A stretch of 64,000 nt of DNA, from the NCBI RefSeq assembly GCF_900142955.1, contig NZ_FRCP01000021.1, positions 62,001-126,000 of the forward strand. Reading direction: 5' to 3'. Positions 9,104 through 19,300 of this stretch are shown piece by piece. Within the stretch, counting starts at the first letter, position 1, and every line of letters starts with the position of its first letter. The notes under the pieces were generated by a model. The model was not told where the DNA came from and searched no databases. It saw nothing but the letters and a program-made list of their open reading frames with translations. The translations under genes and the position numbers were made by a program. This DNA is from Anaerosporobacter mobilis DSM 15930. Lineage in GTDB: Bacteria; Bacillota; Clostridia; Lachnospirales; Lachnospiraceae.

Positions 9104-9514
9104 TGTAGACACAAAAAGTTTAACTTTACCTGACCACTAGGCAGCATCATGTGCAGCCTGTGGTGTTAAATAGTTGATTGCGCTATGAATTCTCTTACGA
9201 TTATACCAGGATTCAATATATTCAAATAGTGCTCTCCCAGCAGTATTAAAATCATAATACTTTTTATGATTTACTTCTTCTTTCTTTAAGAGAGAATGAA
9301 ATGATTCTATGCATGCATTATCATAAGGATTTTCCTTTCTGCTAAATGAATGAACAATACCATGGGATCTTAGGTAGGCCACTATACTACCTGATTTATA
9401 CAATTCTATAATTTGTTGTTTGAATTCTTCAGAATAACGATTACCGTTTTTGGACATTGTTTAACACACCTTTCTTTGAAGCTATTGTATCGTGTTAAAC
9501 TTTTCGTGTCCACT
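9104..9514 (-). mobile_element. Internally deleted IS3-family element
   Basis: About 411 bp bounded by near-perfect 21-bp terminal inverted repeats (18 of 21 match), 9104-9124 and 9494-9514, both ending in AAAAGTTTAAC on the inner side. A full IS3/IS150-type element would be about 1.2-1.4 kb. The single ORF inside joins the start of OrfA to the end of OrfB. Target duplication is unclear; TAT occurs just outside the left end and a few bases beyond the right end. It lies between the hydrogenase and antiporter genes. Confidence 0.8.
9137..9457 (-). pseudogene. Collapsed IS3-family OrfA-OrfB transposase fusion
   Basis: A 106-residue open frame. Residues 1-23 (NRYSEEFKQQIIELYKSG) are the start of an IS3-type OrfA helix-turn-helix. 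From about residue 24, YLRSHGIVHSFSRKENPYDN through WYNRKRIHSAINYLTPQ is the end of the OrfB integrase domain. The middle, including the first two Asp of the DDE triad, is missing; only the last Glu (in NACIESFHSLLKKE) remains, so it cannot be catalytic. The reading frame has stayed open across the deletion, and an AAAGG precedes ATG 9457. Confidence 0.85.
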
Positions 9515-9655
9515 GTTATATACTAACACCAAATCGTAACATTTGAGTAAGGCATCTTCATAAAACATGATTACAAATTCAATAAAATTAATATTATAAG
9601 CAGTTTAATAAGTATTTTATGATTATCAAGTTTATAATTTCCAAGGTATTTAAGT

Positions 9656-9697
9656 TTGACAGAGAAACAACTCGAGAGTATAATGAAGTTGTTTCTC
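9656..9697 (+). promoter_or_regulatory. Consensus promoter with overlapping 11-bp dyad
   Basis: TTGACA (9656-9661), a 17-base spacer and TATAAT (9679-9684) form a perfect consensus sigma-A promoter for the antiporter gene. A perfect inverted repeat, GAGAAACAACT (9662-9672) and AGTTGTTTCTC (9687-9697), begins directly after the -35 box and spans the -10 box and start point. Because the left arm is not transcribed it should act as DNA, which fits a repressor operator. Confidence 0.8.
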
Positions 9698-9737
9698 AGA
9701 CATAAAGCAAAGAATATTACAAGAGGGGATAGGGAAA

Positions 9738-10907
9738 ATGGAAAATAAGATTATATATGAGACTGCTATAATACTGATATCAGGAATTTTATGTGGAAGA
9801 ATTGTAAAACAGATTAAATTACCTAATGTTACAGGTTATTTGATAGCAGGACTTATATTAGGGCCTTCAATATTGAACTGGATTCCCATCAGTATGGTCA
9901 ATGGTTTTGGTGTTATTTCAGATATAGCATTAGCATTTATTGCTTTTTCAATAGGTTGTGAATTTAGTTTATCATATTTTAAAAAGGTTGGAATAGCACC
10001 TATTATTATAGCAATATTTGAAGCGGGAATAGCAATTGTATTGGTAACAGGTACATGCATGTTTTTTGGATTTGACATAAAATTATCGATTATGTTAGGA
10101 GCAATTGCGGCGGCAACAGCCCCTGCTCAAACTATTATGGTTATTAATCAATATAATGCTAAAGGCCCCCTTACTTCAATGCTTCTAAGCGTTGTAGCAA
10201 TAGATGATGCAGTAGCACTTATTGCATTCGGGTGCGCGACAACTATTGTAAAGATGATATCTTCGTCAAAGGTGAGTTTAGTAGCATCATTATTTAATCC
10301 TTTTTATGAAATAGTAATTTCAGTTATAATAGGAGGATTATTTAGTTTGGGGTTAGTGTACATAATTAAATTTTTTAAAAAGCGAACAAATCGATTAAGT
10401 TTAGTTATTGCATTTGTACTAGGAGCATATTGGGTGGCGACTAAATTAAATGGATCTCCTTTACTTACTTGTATGGCAATTGGAGCAGTATTAACAAATA
10501 TAAGTGATGAAGCGGATGAGCTAAATAAAATATCCGAAGCGTTTACGCCACCAATTTTTATGATATTCTTTGTAATATCGGGTGCTGGATTTGATGCGAA
10601 TGCTCTTAAAGGTATAGGTTTAATAGGTGTGATTTACGTAATTATGAGGGTGTTAGGTAAAATGCTTGGGGCATGGTTAGGAGGAAAGGTAAGTAAACAG
10701 AATAAGGAGGTGTGCAGGTATCTTGGACCTACGTTAATGCCACAGGCTGGTGTTGCTTTAGGATTAGTAGTAGTCGCCGAGTCCTTAGTACCTGAATACG
10801 CGTCTTCTATACGGGCAGTTATTCTCTGTTCAACTTTTATATATTCAATTATTGGACCTGTAGTTGCGAAAATTGCATTACGAAAAGCTGGAGAAATAAA
10901 AATATAG
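9738..10907 (+). CDS. CPA2-family monovalent cation:proton antiporter
   Basis: A 389-residue membrane protein with about 12-13 segments, of the CPA2/Kef-NapA family. Visible features are GYLIAGLILGPSILNW near the start, the AAATAPAQT half-helix and the SVVAIDDAVALIAFG segment that carries the Asp pair used for ion and proton exchange. It lacks the C-terminal TrkA-N regulatory domain found in KefB/C. The likely job is Na+ or K+ export in exchange for protons. GAGGGGA precedes ATG 9738. It is monocistronic and likely repressible from the dyad in its promoter. Confidence 0.88.
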   Translation: MENKIIYETAIILISGILCGRIVKQIKLPNVTGYLIAGLILGPSILNWIPISMVNGFGVISDIALAFIAFSIGCEFSLSYFKKVGIAPIIIAIFEAGIAIVLVTGTCMFFGFDIKLSIMLGAIAAATAPAQTIMVINQYNAKGPLTSMLLSVVAIDDAVALIAFGCATTIVKMISSSKVSLVASLFNPFYEIVISVIIGGLFSLGLVYIIKFFKKRTNRLSLVIAFVLGAYWVATKLNGSPLLTCMAIGAVLTNISDEADELNKISEAFTPPIFMIFFVISGAGFDANALKGIGLIGVIYVIMRVLGKMLGAWLGGKVSKQNKEVCRYLGPTLMPQAGVALGLVVVAESLVPEYASSIRAVILCSTFIYSIIGPVVAKIALRKAGEIKI

Positions 10908-10998
10908 ACGATTGAGAGTTTGTATTACGTAATTAATATTTTACTGATAATAGATAGTAATTATCTATTACAAGTAGGGGTAGAAAATTTATCGAAAA

Positions 10999-11026
10999 GG
11001 TAGAGACATTGAACTCTACCTTTTTT
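10999..11026 (+). terminator. Intrinsic terminator after antiporter gene
   Basis: GGTAGAG pairs with CTCTACC and is followed by TTTTTT. A second AT-rich hairpin (AATAGATA/TTATCTATT) lies just upstream near 10950. Confidence 0.88.
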
Positions 11027-11067
11027 ATTATGGAACACATAAAGTAACAAAAACTTTGAAAATATGG

Positions 11068-11131
11068 TTGACAATTTAGATTAAAAAGAATATATTATAT
11101 AACATACAATTCATATCAAATCTATATGAAT
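11068..11131 (+). promoter_or_regulatory. Promoter and dyad of amino-acid ABC operon
   Basis: TTGACA (11068-11073), 17 bases, TATATT (11091-11096). Just after the predicted start point lies ATTCATAT (11109-11116) mirrored by ATATGAAT (11124-11131), a perfect 8-bp dyad with a 7-base centre. The position fits an operator for an amino-acid-responsive repressor; identity unknown. The leader to the first gene is about 140 bases. Confidence 0.65.
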
Positions 11132-11243
11132 AGTATAGAATGTAAGTTTTTTACAGAAAGGAATTGAATAGTTTTCTATAAATAAACATAAATAATATAT
11201 GGATAGGTTAGCTTGAATTGAGGTTGAAGGGAGAACGTGCTTA

Positions 11244-11903
11244 ATGGATATAGAGGTTATACAAGAATATATTCCACTTTATGTCGAAGCAGCTAAATTA
11301 ACATTACGTTTAGCGATAATAGGAATTTTAGGAGCGATTATTGTAGGTCTTTTGTGTAGTATTATTCGTTATTATAAGATTCCAATTATACATAAGATTG
11401 TAGGTGGATATGTTGAATTATCTAGAAATACACCGTTATTAATACAATTATTCTTCTTATATTTTGGATTACCGAAGATAGGAATTGTAATGAGTTCAGA
11501 AGCATGTGCTATTGTAGGATTAATTTTCCTTGGAGGCAGCTATATGTCAGAGGCATTTCGTAGTGGACTAGAAGCAATCCCTAAGATACAAGAGGAATCG
11601 GGACTTTGTCTTGGGCTCACAAGGTGGCAAGTAGTAAGATCAATATTATTACCACAAGCTATTATGATTTCAATGCCAGCATTTTTAGCGAACATAATAT
11701 TCTTAATTAAGGAAACATCCGTATTTAGTGTAGTTGCATTAGCAGACTTAATGTTTGTAGCAAAAGATTTAATTGGATTGTATTATCGGACCGATGAAGC
11801 ACTATTCTTATTAGTTGTTGCATATCTGATTATACTACTTCCTATTTCTATCCTATTTACAATCGTAGAGAGGAGGTTGAAACGTGTTGCAATCGGCAAT
11901 TAA
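11244..11903 (+). CDS. Polar amino-acid ABC transporter permease 1
   Basis: A 219-residue membrane permease of the His/Glu/Gln/Arg family: about five segments, an early ELSRNTPLLIQLFFLYFGL block and the coupling loop ESGLCLGLTRWQVVRSILLPQA, which docks on the ATPase. First of four genes for an importer of a polar amino acid. It overlaps the second permease by 20 bases, implying coupled translation. ATG 11244 follows GAAGGGAG. Confidence 0.92.
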   Translation: MDIEVIQEYIPLYVEAAKLTLRLAIIGILGAIIVGLLCSIIRYYKIPIIHKIVGGYVELSRNTPLLIQLFFLYFGLPKIGIVMSSEACAIVGLIFLGGSYMSEAFRSGLEAIPKIQEESGLCLGLTRWQVVRSILLPQAIMISMPAFLANIIFLIKETSVFSVVALADLMFVAKDLIGLYYRTDEALFLLVVAYLIILLPISILFTIVERRLKRVAIGN

Positions 11904-12561
11904 TGTATTGTTTCAAGGAAGGAATTTCATACGTTTACTAGAAGGATTATGGATTACAGTTAGGATTTCATTACTTTCAGTTCTACTATCCATAATACTA
12001 GGAATTCTTTTAGGATTCATAATGACTAAAAAGAACCCAGTAATAAGGGTAATTACAAAAATATATTTGGAATTTGTTCGTATCATGCCACAACTTGTTC
12101 TGCTATTCTTAGTTTATTTTGGACTATCGAAATCCTTACATATTAATTTATCAGGAGAATTTTCTGCTATTTTAGTATTTACCATATGGGGGACTGCGGA
12201 GATGGGAGATTTGGTTAGAGGAGCACTTGAATCGATACCAATACATCAGTATGAGAGCGGTAGAGCCTTGGGATTAACGGAGAAACAGCTATATATGAAC
12301 GTTATTTTACCTCAGACCTTTCGTAGATTAATACCTCAGTCAATGAATCTTGTAACTCGTATGATTAAAACAACATCCTTAGTAGTTTTAATTGGAGTAG
12401 TTGAAGTTGTAAAAGTGGGGCAGCAGATAATAGAAGCATCTAGGCTAACAGCACCTTTAGCTGCAATCATAATCTATACAACGATATTCTTTATGTATTT
12501 TATTATATGTTTTCCACTTTCAAAGTTTGCTGGAAGACTAGAACAAAGATGGAAAGATTAG
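11884..12561 (+). CDS. Polar amino-acid ABC transporter permease 2
   Basis: A 225-residue second permease, paralogous to the first: EFVRIMPQLVLLFLVYFGL and the coupling loop ESGRALGLTEKQLYMNVILPQT. The two would form the heterodimeric channel. It starts at GTG 11884, inside the end of the first permease gene, seven bases after AGGAGG (11871-11876). The next gene begins 13 bases downstream. Confidence 0.92.
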   Translation: MLQSAINVLFQGRNFIRLLEGLWITVRISLLSVLLSIILGILLGFIMTKKNPVIRVITKIYLEFVRIMPQLVLLFLVYFGLSKSLHINLSGEFSAILVFTIWGTAEMGDLVRGALESIPIHQYESGRALGLTEKQLYMNVILPQTFRRLIPQSMNLVTRMIKTTSLVVLIGVVEVVKVGQQIIEASRLTAPLAAIIIYTTIFFMYFIICFPLSKFAGRLEQRWKD

Positions 12562-12574
12562 AGGTGAGATATGC

Positions 12575-13351
12575 ATGAATACAAATAGCAAAGACAATAT
12601 ACTACAAATTAAGAATCTAGAAAAAGGATTCGATCAGACTACCATTCTAAACAACCTGTCACTTGAAGTGAAGAAGGGTGAAGTTGTTGTAATATTAGGA
12701 CCTTCAGGCTGTGGAAAAAGTACGCTGCTTCGCTGTATTAATGGATTAGAAACCATACAAAATGGTGAGATTTTATTAAATGGAGAGAATATACGTGAGA
12801 GTAAGCAAGCAATGTATGCCATTAGACAAAAAATCGGTATGGTATTCCAAAGTTATGATTTATTCCCACACATGAATATTCTAGATAATATTACACTTGG
12901 CCCAGTTAAAGCACAGGGACGAAAAAAAGAAGAAGTTCGTAGGGAAGCAGAGCAGTTGCTAGAGCGTGTTGGGCTACTAGATAAGGTAAATGCATATCCA
13001 AGACAACTATCCGGTGGACAAAAGCAGAGAGTTGCTATTGTAAGAGCACTTTGTATGCATCCAGAGATTATGCTGTTTGATGAAGTTACGGCAGCCCTTG
13101 ATCCAGAAATGGTAAGAGAAGTATTAGATGTTATGTTAGAACTTGCAAAGCAGGGAACTACCATGTTAATTGTAACCCATGAGATGTCGTTTGCTAGGGC
13201 GATTGCAGACAGAATTATTTTCTTAGATGGGGGATCAATTGTAGAAGAGTCAGAGCCAGAGATGTTTTTTACAAATCCAAGCACAGAGCGTGCCAGAAAA
13301 TTTTTGGATGTGTTTACTTTTGAGAATGTACATAACATTGAGACAGAGTAG
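12575..13351 (+). CDS. Polar amino-acid ABC transporter ATPase
   Basis: A 258-residue ATPase of the GlnQ/HisP type. Walker A GPSGCGKST, Q-loop VFQSYDLFPHM, signature LSGGQKQR, Walker B IMLFDEV and the switch His in VTHEM are all present. In GlnQ-like proteins Walker B is usually LFDEPTSALDPE; here it reads FDEVTAALDPE. It powers the two permeases upstream. ATG 12575 lies behind AGAGGTGAG. Confidence 0.94.
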   Translation: MNTNSKDNILQIKNLEKGFDQTTILNNLSLEVKKGEVVVILGPSGCGKSTLLRCINGLETIQNGEILLNGENIRESKQAMYAIRQKIGMVFQSYDLFPHMNILDNITLGPVKAQGRKKEEVRREAEQLLERVGLLDKVNAYPRQLSGGQKQRVAIVRALCMHPEIMLFDEVTAALDPEMVREVLDVMLELAKQGTTMLIVTHEMSFARAIADRIIFLDGGSIVEESEPEMFFTNPSTERARKFLDVFTFENVHNIETE

Positions 13352-13407
13352 GTTAAGAGTTACGCAAACGCTTTAAATAAAAAATAAGAATAAAAGGGGA
13401 ATTTATT

Positions 13408-14277
13408 ATGAGTAAAAAAGGTATCATTCAAAGAAAATTAATTTTAGTATCAACCGTAGTATTGGTTTTAGCAATGGCACTAACCGCATGTGGCAAGAAA
13501 TCTTCTGATGATGATAAAAAGTCAACTGCAAGAACGTTACAAGAGATAAAAGATAGTGGAGAAGTGGTAATTGGAGTTTTCTCTGATAAGAAACCTTTTG
13601 GTTATGTAGATGAGAATGGTGAGTATCAAGGGTATGATGTATACTTTGGAAATCGAATAGCCAAAGACCTTGGCGTTGAAGTGAAATATGTACCAGTAGA
13701 AGCTGCAAGCCGTGTAGAATACTTACGTTCTGCCAAAGTTGATATTATTCTTGCTAATTTTACTGTAAACGAAGAACGTGCAAAACAAGTTGATTTTGCA
13801 TTGCCTTATATGAAGGTAGCACTTGGAATTGTTTCACCAGACAGTGCATTAATTACAGACCCAGAACAGTTAAATGGTAAGACATTGATTATTAGTAAGG
13901 GAACAACAGCTGAGACATATTTTGCTGAGAATTATCCAGACGTTAAACTTCTTAAATTTGACCAATATAGTGAAGCATATAATGCCTTGTTAGATGGTAG
14001 AGGAGATGCATTATCAACAGACAATACAGAAGTACTTGCTTGGGCAATTGAGAATAAAGGATTCTCTGTTGGTGTAGATTCACTTGGAAATCAAGATACA
14101 ATTGCTGCAGCTGTACAAAAAGGAAATACAGAATTGCTTAATTGGATTAATGATGAGATACGTTCTTTAGCAGATGAACAATTCTTCCATAAGGCTTATG
14201 AGGAAACACTAGCACCAGTATATGGTGATGCAGCAAATCCAGATAATCTAGTAATTGAAGGCGGAGTTATAGAATAA
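13408..14277 (+). CDS. Polar amino-acid-binding lipoprotein of ABC importer
   Basis: A 289-residue type 3 periplasmic-binding protein anchored as a lipoprotein; the lipobox is LTAC with Cys27 as the probable lipidation site. The core begins at LQEIKDSGEVVIGVFSDKKPF and includes ANFTVNEERAKQVDFALPYM, as in PEB1a/CjaA-type proteins that bind cysteine, glutamate or aspartate. The ligand cannot be settled by eye. Last gene of the importer operon, 56 bases after the ATPase, ended by a strong terminator. AAAGGGG precedes ATG 13408. Confidence 0.92.
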   Translation: MSKKGIIQRKLILVSTVVLVLAMALTACGKKSSDDDKKSTARTLQEIKDSGEVVIGVFSDKKPFGYVDENGEYQGYDVYFGNRIAKDLGVEVKYVPVEAASRVEYLRSAKVDIILANFTVNEERAKQVDFALPYMKVALGIVSPDSALITDPEQLNGKTLIISKGTTAETYFAENYPDVKLLKFDQYSEAYNALLDGRGDALSTDNTEVLAWAIENKGFSVGVDSLGNQDTIAAAVQKGNTELLNWINDEIRSLADEQFFHKAYEETLAPVYGDAANPDNLVIEGGVIE

Positions 14278-14288
14278 GTAGTAAAGAA

Positions 14289-14335
14289 GAATGTCATAGA
14301 ACAGATGGATACATGTGTTCTATGACATTCTTTTT
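14289..14335. terminator. Terminator between ABC operon and DUF4317 gene
   Basis: A perfect 15-bp stem, GAATGTCATAGAACA with its complement, followed by TTTTT. It lies between convergent genes and touches the stop of the minus-strand gene; it probably works both ways. Confidence 0.92.
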
Positions 14336-15653
14336 AAAAGGTGGTAATACCGTTTAAATCTGCATGTTCGTTTTCAGACATTGGTATAATGATACATTTT
14401 TTCCCGTTAATTATTTCATAGGTTATTTCCTGAACCTTTTGTGGTTTAACACGAAGAATAACATCGAAGTTTCCATCTTCTGAATCGAGAAACTCGGTGG
14501 ATTGAATAGAAAGATTATTATCAACATCTGCTCCGGGTTGTTGATCGTTTGAACTAGTATCCAAGAAGGAATCTGATTTTAATGCTGTCACTTCTTCTAA
14601 CTTCTCTTGTAGTTGTTGAACCTTTTCTACGAGGGCTTTTTCTTTTCTAATTTGCGCACTTGCTGCCAATACTTTGCTATCTAATAGGTGATCCACAACT
14701 GGTGGAGTCTCACCGAATTTTTCTACATACGAATTCTTAATCGTCTTAGAAATCTCTTCAGGTAAATCACAAGATTCAATTACTTCCTCTATAGAATCAC
14801 TGGTAAGAATAACAGGATCTGCCTTTGTGTCTTTATACTCTGCCTGCTCGTCCACCATTTGGTTCAGAGATTCTTGTATCTCCATGAATACTCTATTGCT
14901 TTTTTCCTCATCACGAACCGCATTATTAATAATGTTTTGAAATGCGTGTTTTTGTTCGGTTGCTGTTTCCTTTGGAGGGCAACCCAGAACAAACTCCATG
15001 AGTTCCTTATGTGGTTCTTTAGCATCCTTTGTATAGTACATAACGGAATGGATATCCGTACTACGGTCAGAGAAAGCAGGGAATACAAATCCGGTATCAG
15101 GTGCATTCACAACCCAGTCACGATTACGTGGTCCAATGCGATTTTCAATTTCTAAGTACCCAAGCCCTGCCTTGGTTAATGTAACAGGACAGATGGCACA
15201 TAATAAATACTCGTATACCTCTTCAGATTCGTCTAATTTGTTATTATCACTTGTCTTCGTCATGACATCATAAGCATCGTGGAATAGTAAGATTAGATAA
15301 TTTCCCGCATAATCGTAATTGTCAATGATTAGTTGGTAGAAGGCTTCTAATAAACCTTCATTCCTAAGTTTACTCTCTTTTAATCCCATAAGAAACTGTT
15401 GTTTACCACCTGGTTTTTCCTCATCAAGAGGAAATTCAAGTTGAAGGATATTATTACCCACTGTTCCAGAGAGAGTTTTTTTCGCAATTTCTAAGTACTT
15501 GTAGAATTCTTCTTCTTTAAGATTTAGAAAGGTTTCTTCTAAATTAAGTATTCTTTTCTTTTCGCCATTTACATAACAACCGCATAATTTTGTGAATGTA
15601 CATTCGTCCTTTTTCAATCTTCTCTTTAGCTCTAATACATCTTTCTTTGTCAT
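14334..15653 (-). CDS. DUF4317 family protein
   Basis: A 439-residue protein of the DUF4317 family, common in Lachnospiraceae. The opening TKKDVLELKRRLKKDECTF, the CYVNGEKK block, the FLMGLKESKLRNEGLLE region and NRDWVVNAPDTGFVFPAF are characteristic. Residues about 330-370 are a short coiled-coil, followed by an acidic, Ser-rich linker and a small C-terminal domain. No signal peptide or membrane segment, so it is cytoplasmic. Function unknown. GGAG precedes ATG 15653. Confidence 0.85.
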   Translation of the reverse strand: MTKKDVLELKRRLKKDECTFTKLCGCYVNGEKKRILNLEETFLNLKEEEFYKYLEIAKKTLSGTVGNNILQLEFPLDEEKPGGKQQFLMGLKESKLRNEGLLEAFYQLIIDNYDYAGNYLILLFHDAYDVMTKTSDNNKLDESEEVYEYLLCAICPVTLTKAGLGYLEIENRIGPRNRDWVVNAPDTGFVFPAFSDRSTDIHSVMYYTKDAKEPHKELMEFVLGCPPKETATEQKHAFQNIINNAVRDEEKSNRVFMEIQESLNQMVDEQAEYKDTKADPVILTSDSIEEVIESCDLPEEISKTIKNSYVEKFGETPPVVDHLLDSKVLAASAQIRKEKALVEKVQQLQEKLEEVTALKSDSFLDTSSNDQQPGADVDNNLSIQSTEFLDSEDGNFDVILRVKPQKVQEITYEIINGKKCIIIPMSENEHADLNGITTF

Positions 15654-16318
15654 AATAAATTCTATGCTCCTTTCAAAGTTGCAATACGAAAGTTTATATT
15701 CACATTAACATCCTTACGTATTATAAAGCTTATCAAATACCTATTATACTTCATATCTCAATTAAGAACCAATAGTTTTTTAATTTACAATCAAAAGAAA
15801 GTAATCGAGTAAATAGATAAAAGTAAAATTAGTAATAAATCACCATATTTACAAAAATGTAAAAAATAGGTAAAATAATAGTAGAAAGAAGTGTTAATTA
15901 TAGAAAAATAGCTAATAAAAAGATTTAATAAATATTTTGAATAATACATAACATTATTTTCTTTATCGTTTAAGCCGCTTAATAATTAATTATTATTAGA
16001 AAAGTGTAATATATTAATACTATAATCAGTAATTAAAATATATTAAACCAAATTGGGTTTACATTATAAGAATAAATTACATACATAATATACAATAACT
16101 GTTGAAAAATTCCAAAAATATCTTATTATTAAGTAGTAGAGAGTATTATACATTTAGAGTATAGGATACTTTTTTACTGAAAGGGTTTGATACGATTGCC
16201 AACGAGGGGATCGCTCTTGTATCAGAAGGAAAGGAGGAAAGGAGAAACAAGACGATAGGTAATATTGTATTTTATAGAACAGAGTAATAGGAAAATAGGG
16301 AAAAGGAGAGTAGATAAT
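15654..16318. promoter_or_regulatory. Long AT-rich upstream region of cel48
   Basis: A 665-base gap with no gene. A likely promoter is TTGAAA (16102-16107), 16 bases, TATTAT (16124-16129), giving a leader of about 180 bases. Within the leader TGATAC (near 16190) can pair with GTATCA (near 16220), followed by a purine-rich stretch AAGGAAAGGAGGAAAGGAG that resembles a ribosome binding site but has no suitably placed start codon. The true ribosome binding site AAAGGAG is at 16302-16308. An AT palindrome lies near 15980. No known riboswitch was recognised. Confidence 0.55.
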
Positions 16319-19300
16319 ATGAAGAAAAGTAAGAAATGGAAATTATTAAGTTCAGTTTTGATTGTAACACAATGTATTTACCCATTTAGTGGAATGTATG
16401 CAGTAGCAAAAACAAACTCTGACACTCAAACGATGACGTATGCGACAGAAGCAGATTCACCAAGTATCTATGAACAAAGATTCCTTGAGCTATATAATGA
16501 TATATACGATAAGGATAATGGGTATTTTAATAGTCAAGGTATCCCTTATCACTCAGTTGAAACATTAATGGTAGAGGCTCCCGATCATGGACATGAATCA
16601 ACGAGTGAAACTGCAAGCTATTTGCTTTGGTTACAAGCAATGAAAGGTAGAATTACAAAAGACTACTCGGGTATCGAAACAGCATGGGATACCATTGAAA
16701 ATTATTATATACCTACAGCAGAAGATCAACCAGGCCAATTAACTTATAATCCGAATAGCCCTGCAACTTACGCTGCAGAATATCCATTACCAGATTATTA
16801 TCCAAGTGAATTACAATTTAATACGAAAGTAGGACAAGATCCGCTTTACAACGAACTTCGTAATACATATGGAACACCTCAGATGTATGGTATGCATTGG
16901 CTATTAGATGTGGATAACTTCTATGGTTACGGTAAACGTGGAGATGGCGTATCAACACCATCGTATATCAATACCTACCAACGTGGTAAACAAGAGTCAG
17001 TTTGGGAAACTATACCTCATCCATCTTGGGAAACATTCAAGTGGGGAGGAGATAAAGGTTTCTTACCTTTCTTTACAGGGGATAAATCTTATGCTAAACA
17101 ATGGAGATATACCATTGCCTCTGATGCAGATGCCCGTGTGGTACAAGCTATGTATCGTGCCAATGAATGGGCAAAAGAAGATAACCAATCACTCTCAACT
17201 TATGTATCGAAAGCTAGTAAGATGGGAGATTACTTAAGATATGCCATGTTTGATAAGTATTTTATGAAAGTAGGTGCACAAGGAACAACAGCAGCAACTG
17301 GCCGTGATTCCGAACATTATCTCTTATCTTGGTACTACTCTTGGGGTGGTGCTACGGATGGTAGCTGGAGTTGGAGAATTGGTGCTAGCCATAATCACTT
17401 TGGTTACCAAAATCCTTTTGCAGCTTGGGTGCTTTCTGAGGATTCAGAATTTATTCCTAAATCGCAAACAGCACAAAGTGACTGGGCTAAGAGTTTAGAC
17501 AGACAGTTAGAGTTTTATCAATGGCTACAATCTTCAGAAGGTGCAATTGCTGGTGGGGCGACAAACTCATACAATGGTTCCTATGACAAGTATCCAGCTG
17601 GAACAAGTACTTTCTATGGAATGGCATATGAGGAGGCACCAGTATATGCTGATCCAGGAAGTAACGAATGGTTTGGTATGCAGTGCTGGTCAATGCAGCG
17701 TATAGCAGAACTCTATTATCAAACAGGGGATGCAAGAGCGAAAGCAATCCTTGATAAATGGGCACAATGGGTAGTTTCAGAAGTTCAATTAAAAGCAGAT
17801 GGAACCTACTTAATTCCTAGTACATTAAAATGGTCAGGTCAACCAGATACATGGACAGGAACCTATACTGGTAATAAGAATCTACATGTTACTGTAGCAA
17901 ATTATACCCATGACATTGGTGTTACTTCTTCACTTGCAAACACGCTAACTTACTATGCTGCTGGTTTGCAAAAATATACAGAAGATAACTCCTACAATGG
18001 TTATGTAAGTGTTGCAAAAGAATTATTAAATCGTATGTGGAATAATTATAAAGATGATAAAGGTATTGGTGATAAGCAAGAACTTACAACAATGTTAGAA
18101 CGTTTCTTTGATCAAAAAATAGCTGTACCTGATAATTATAGTGGAACTATGGCAAATGGAGATAAGATTGAAAAAGGAGCTACCTTCTTCTCAATTCGTA
18201 CAGAATATGAAAACGATCCAGATTTCCAAAAACTAAAATATGCTTACGATAATAATCTGTCATTCTCTATGGTATACCATCGTTTCTGGGCTCAAGCAGA
18301 AACTGCTATCGCACTTGGTGTAATGGATGAATTCTTCCCTGAAGATGATGTGGTAACACCAGTTGTATCCATTACAAACCCATTGAATGAAGCAACTTTT
18401 GATTGGGCTAATTGTGAAAACGGTATAACAGTAAAAGCGGATGCATCAATTGCAGATGGCTCTATTCAAAAAGTGGAGTTCTATGCAGATGGAGTGAAAT
18501 TTGCAGAAGATAACAACGCTGACTATGAAGTTGTGTATATTCCAACCAAGACAGGAGTTGTTGATGGTAAGAAAACAGTCGTATTAAAGGCGATTGCCTA
18601 TGCAGATAATAATACAGTAAGGACCTCAAAGACAGTAACAATAACAATTAATATGCCAAAAGCAGAATTACCAGTAGTTCATATTGTATCACCAGAGAAT
18701 CAAGCAATATTTGACTACACAGATACACAATCTCCAATTGTTGTTGCGGCAGAGGCTTCTATTGATAAAGGGGTTATTGCAAAGGTAGAGTTCTTTGCAG
18801 ATGGTAAAAAGATTGGTGAAACCAATGGTTCCTCAGGAAATGTTAGTTTTGTTCCAACGAATGAGGGGGCAGATGGGGCTGGACTTAAAGTAATTGCATT
18901 AACTGCGATTGCAACAACTACTGATGGGGTAGCTGCAAGTGCGGAGCCAGTTCAAATTAAAGTTCAGTTTAAAGTGAAACCAATTCCAGCCGTAAACATC
19001 AATGTAGGTTTTAAGAGTCAAGGTGGAGATACAAGTAATACAATTGGTGGACAATTTAGCATCACAACTGATAAAGAGGTTAATTTGTCCGATGTAAAGA
19101 TCCGTTACTACTACACATTAGAAAATCCTTCAGAGCAGAAAACAATTATAGATAATGTTGGATTGACTGTATCGAAAGCACCATGGTACATAAGTCTGAA
19201 TTCAGCAACAGAAGCAAAAATTGTACAAGTATCTGGAGATAAGTATTATTTGGAAATCTCATTCAATACGACGCAGACTTTAGATGAGAGTGGGAAAATT

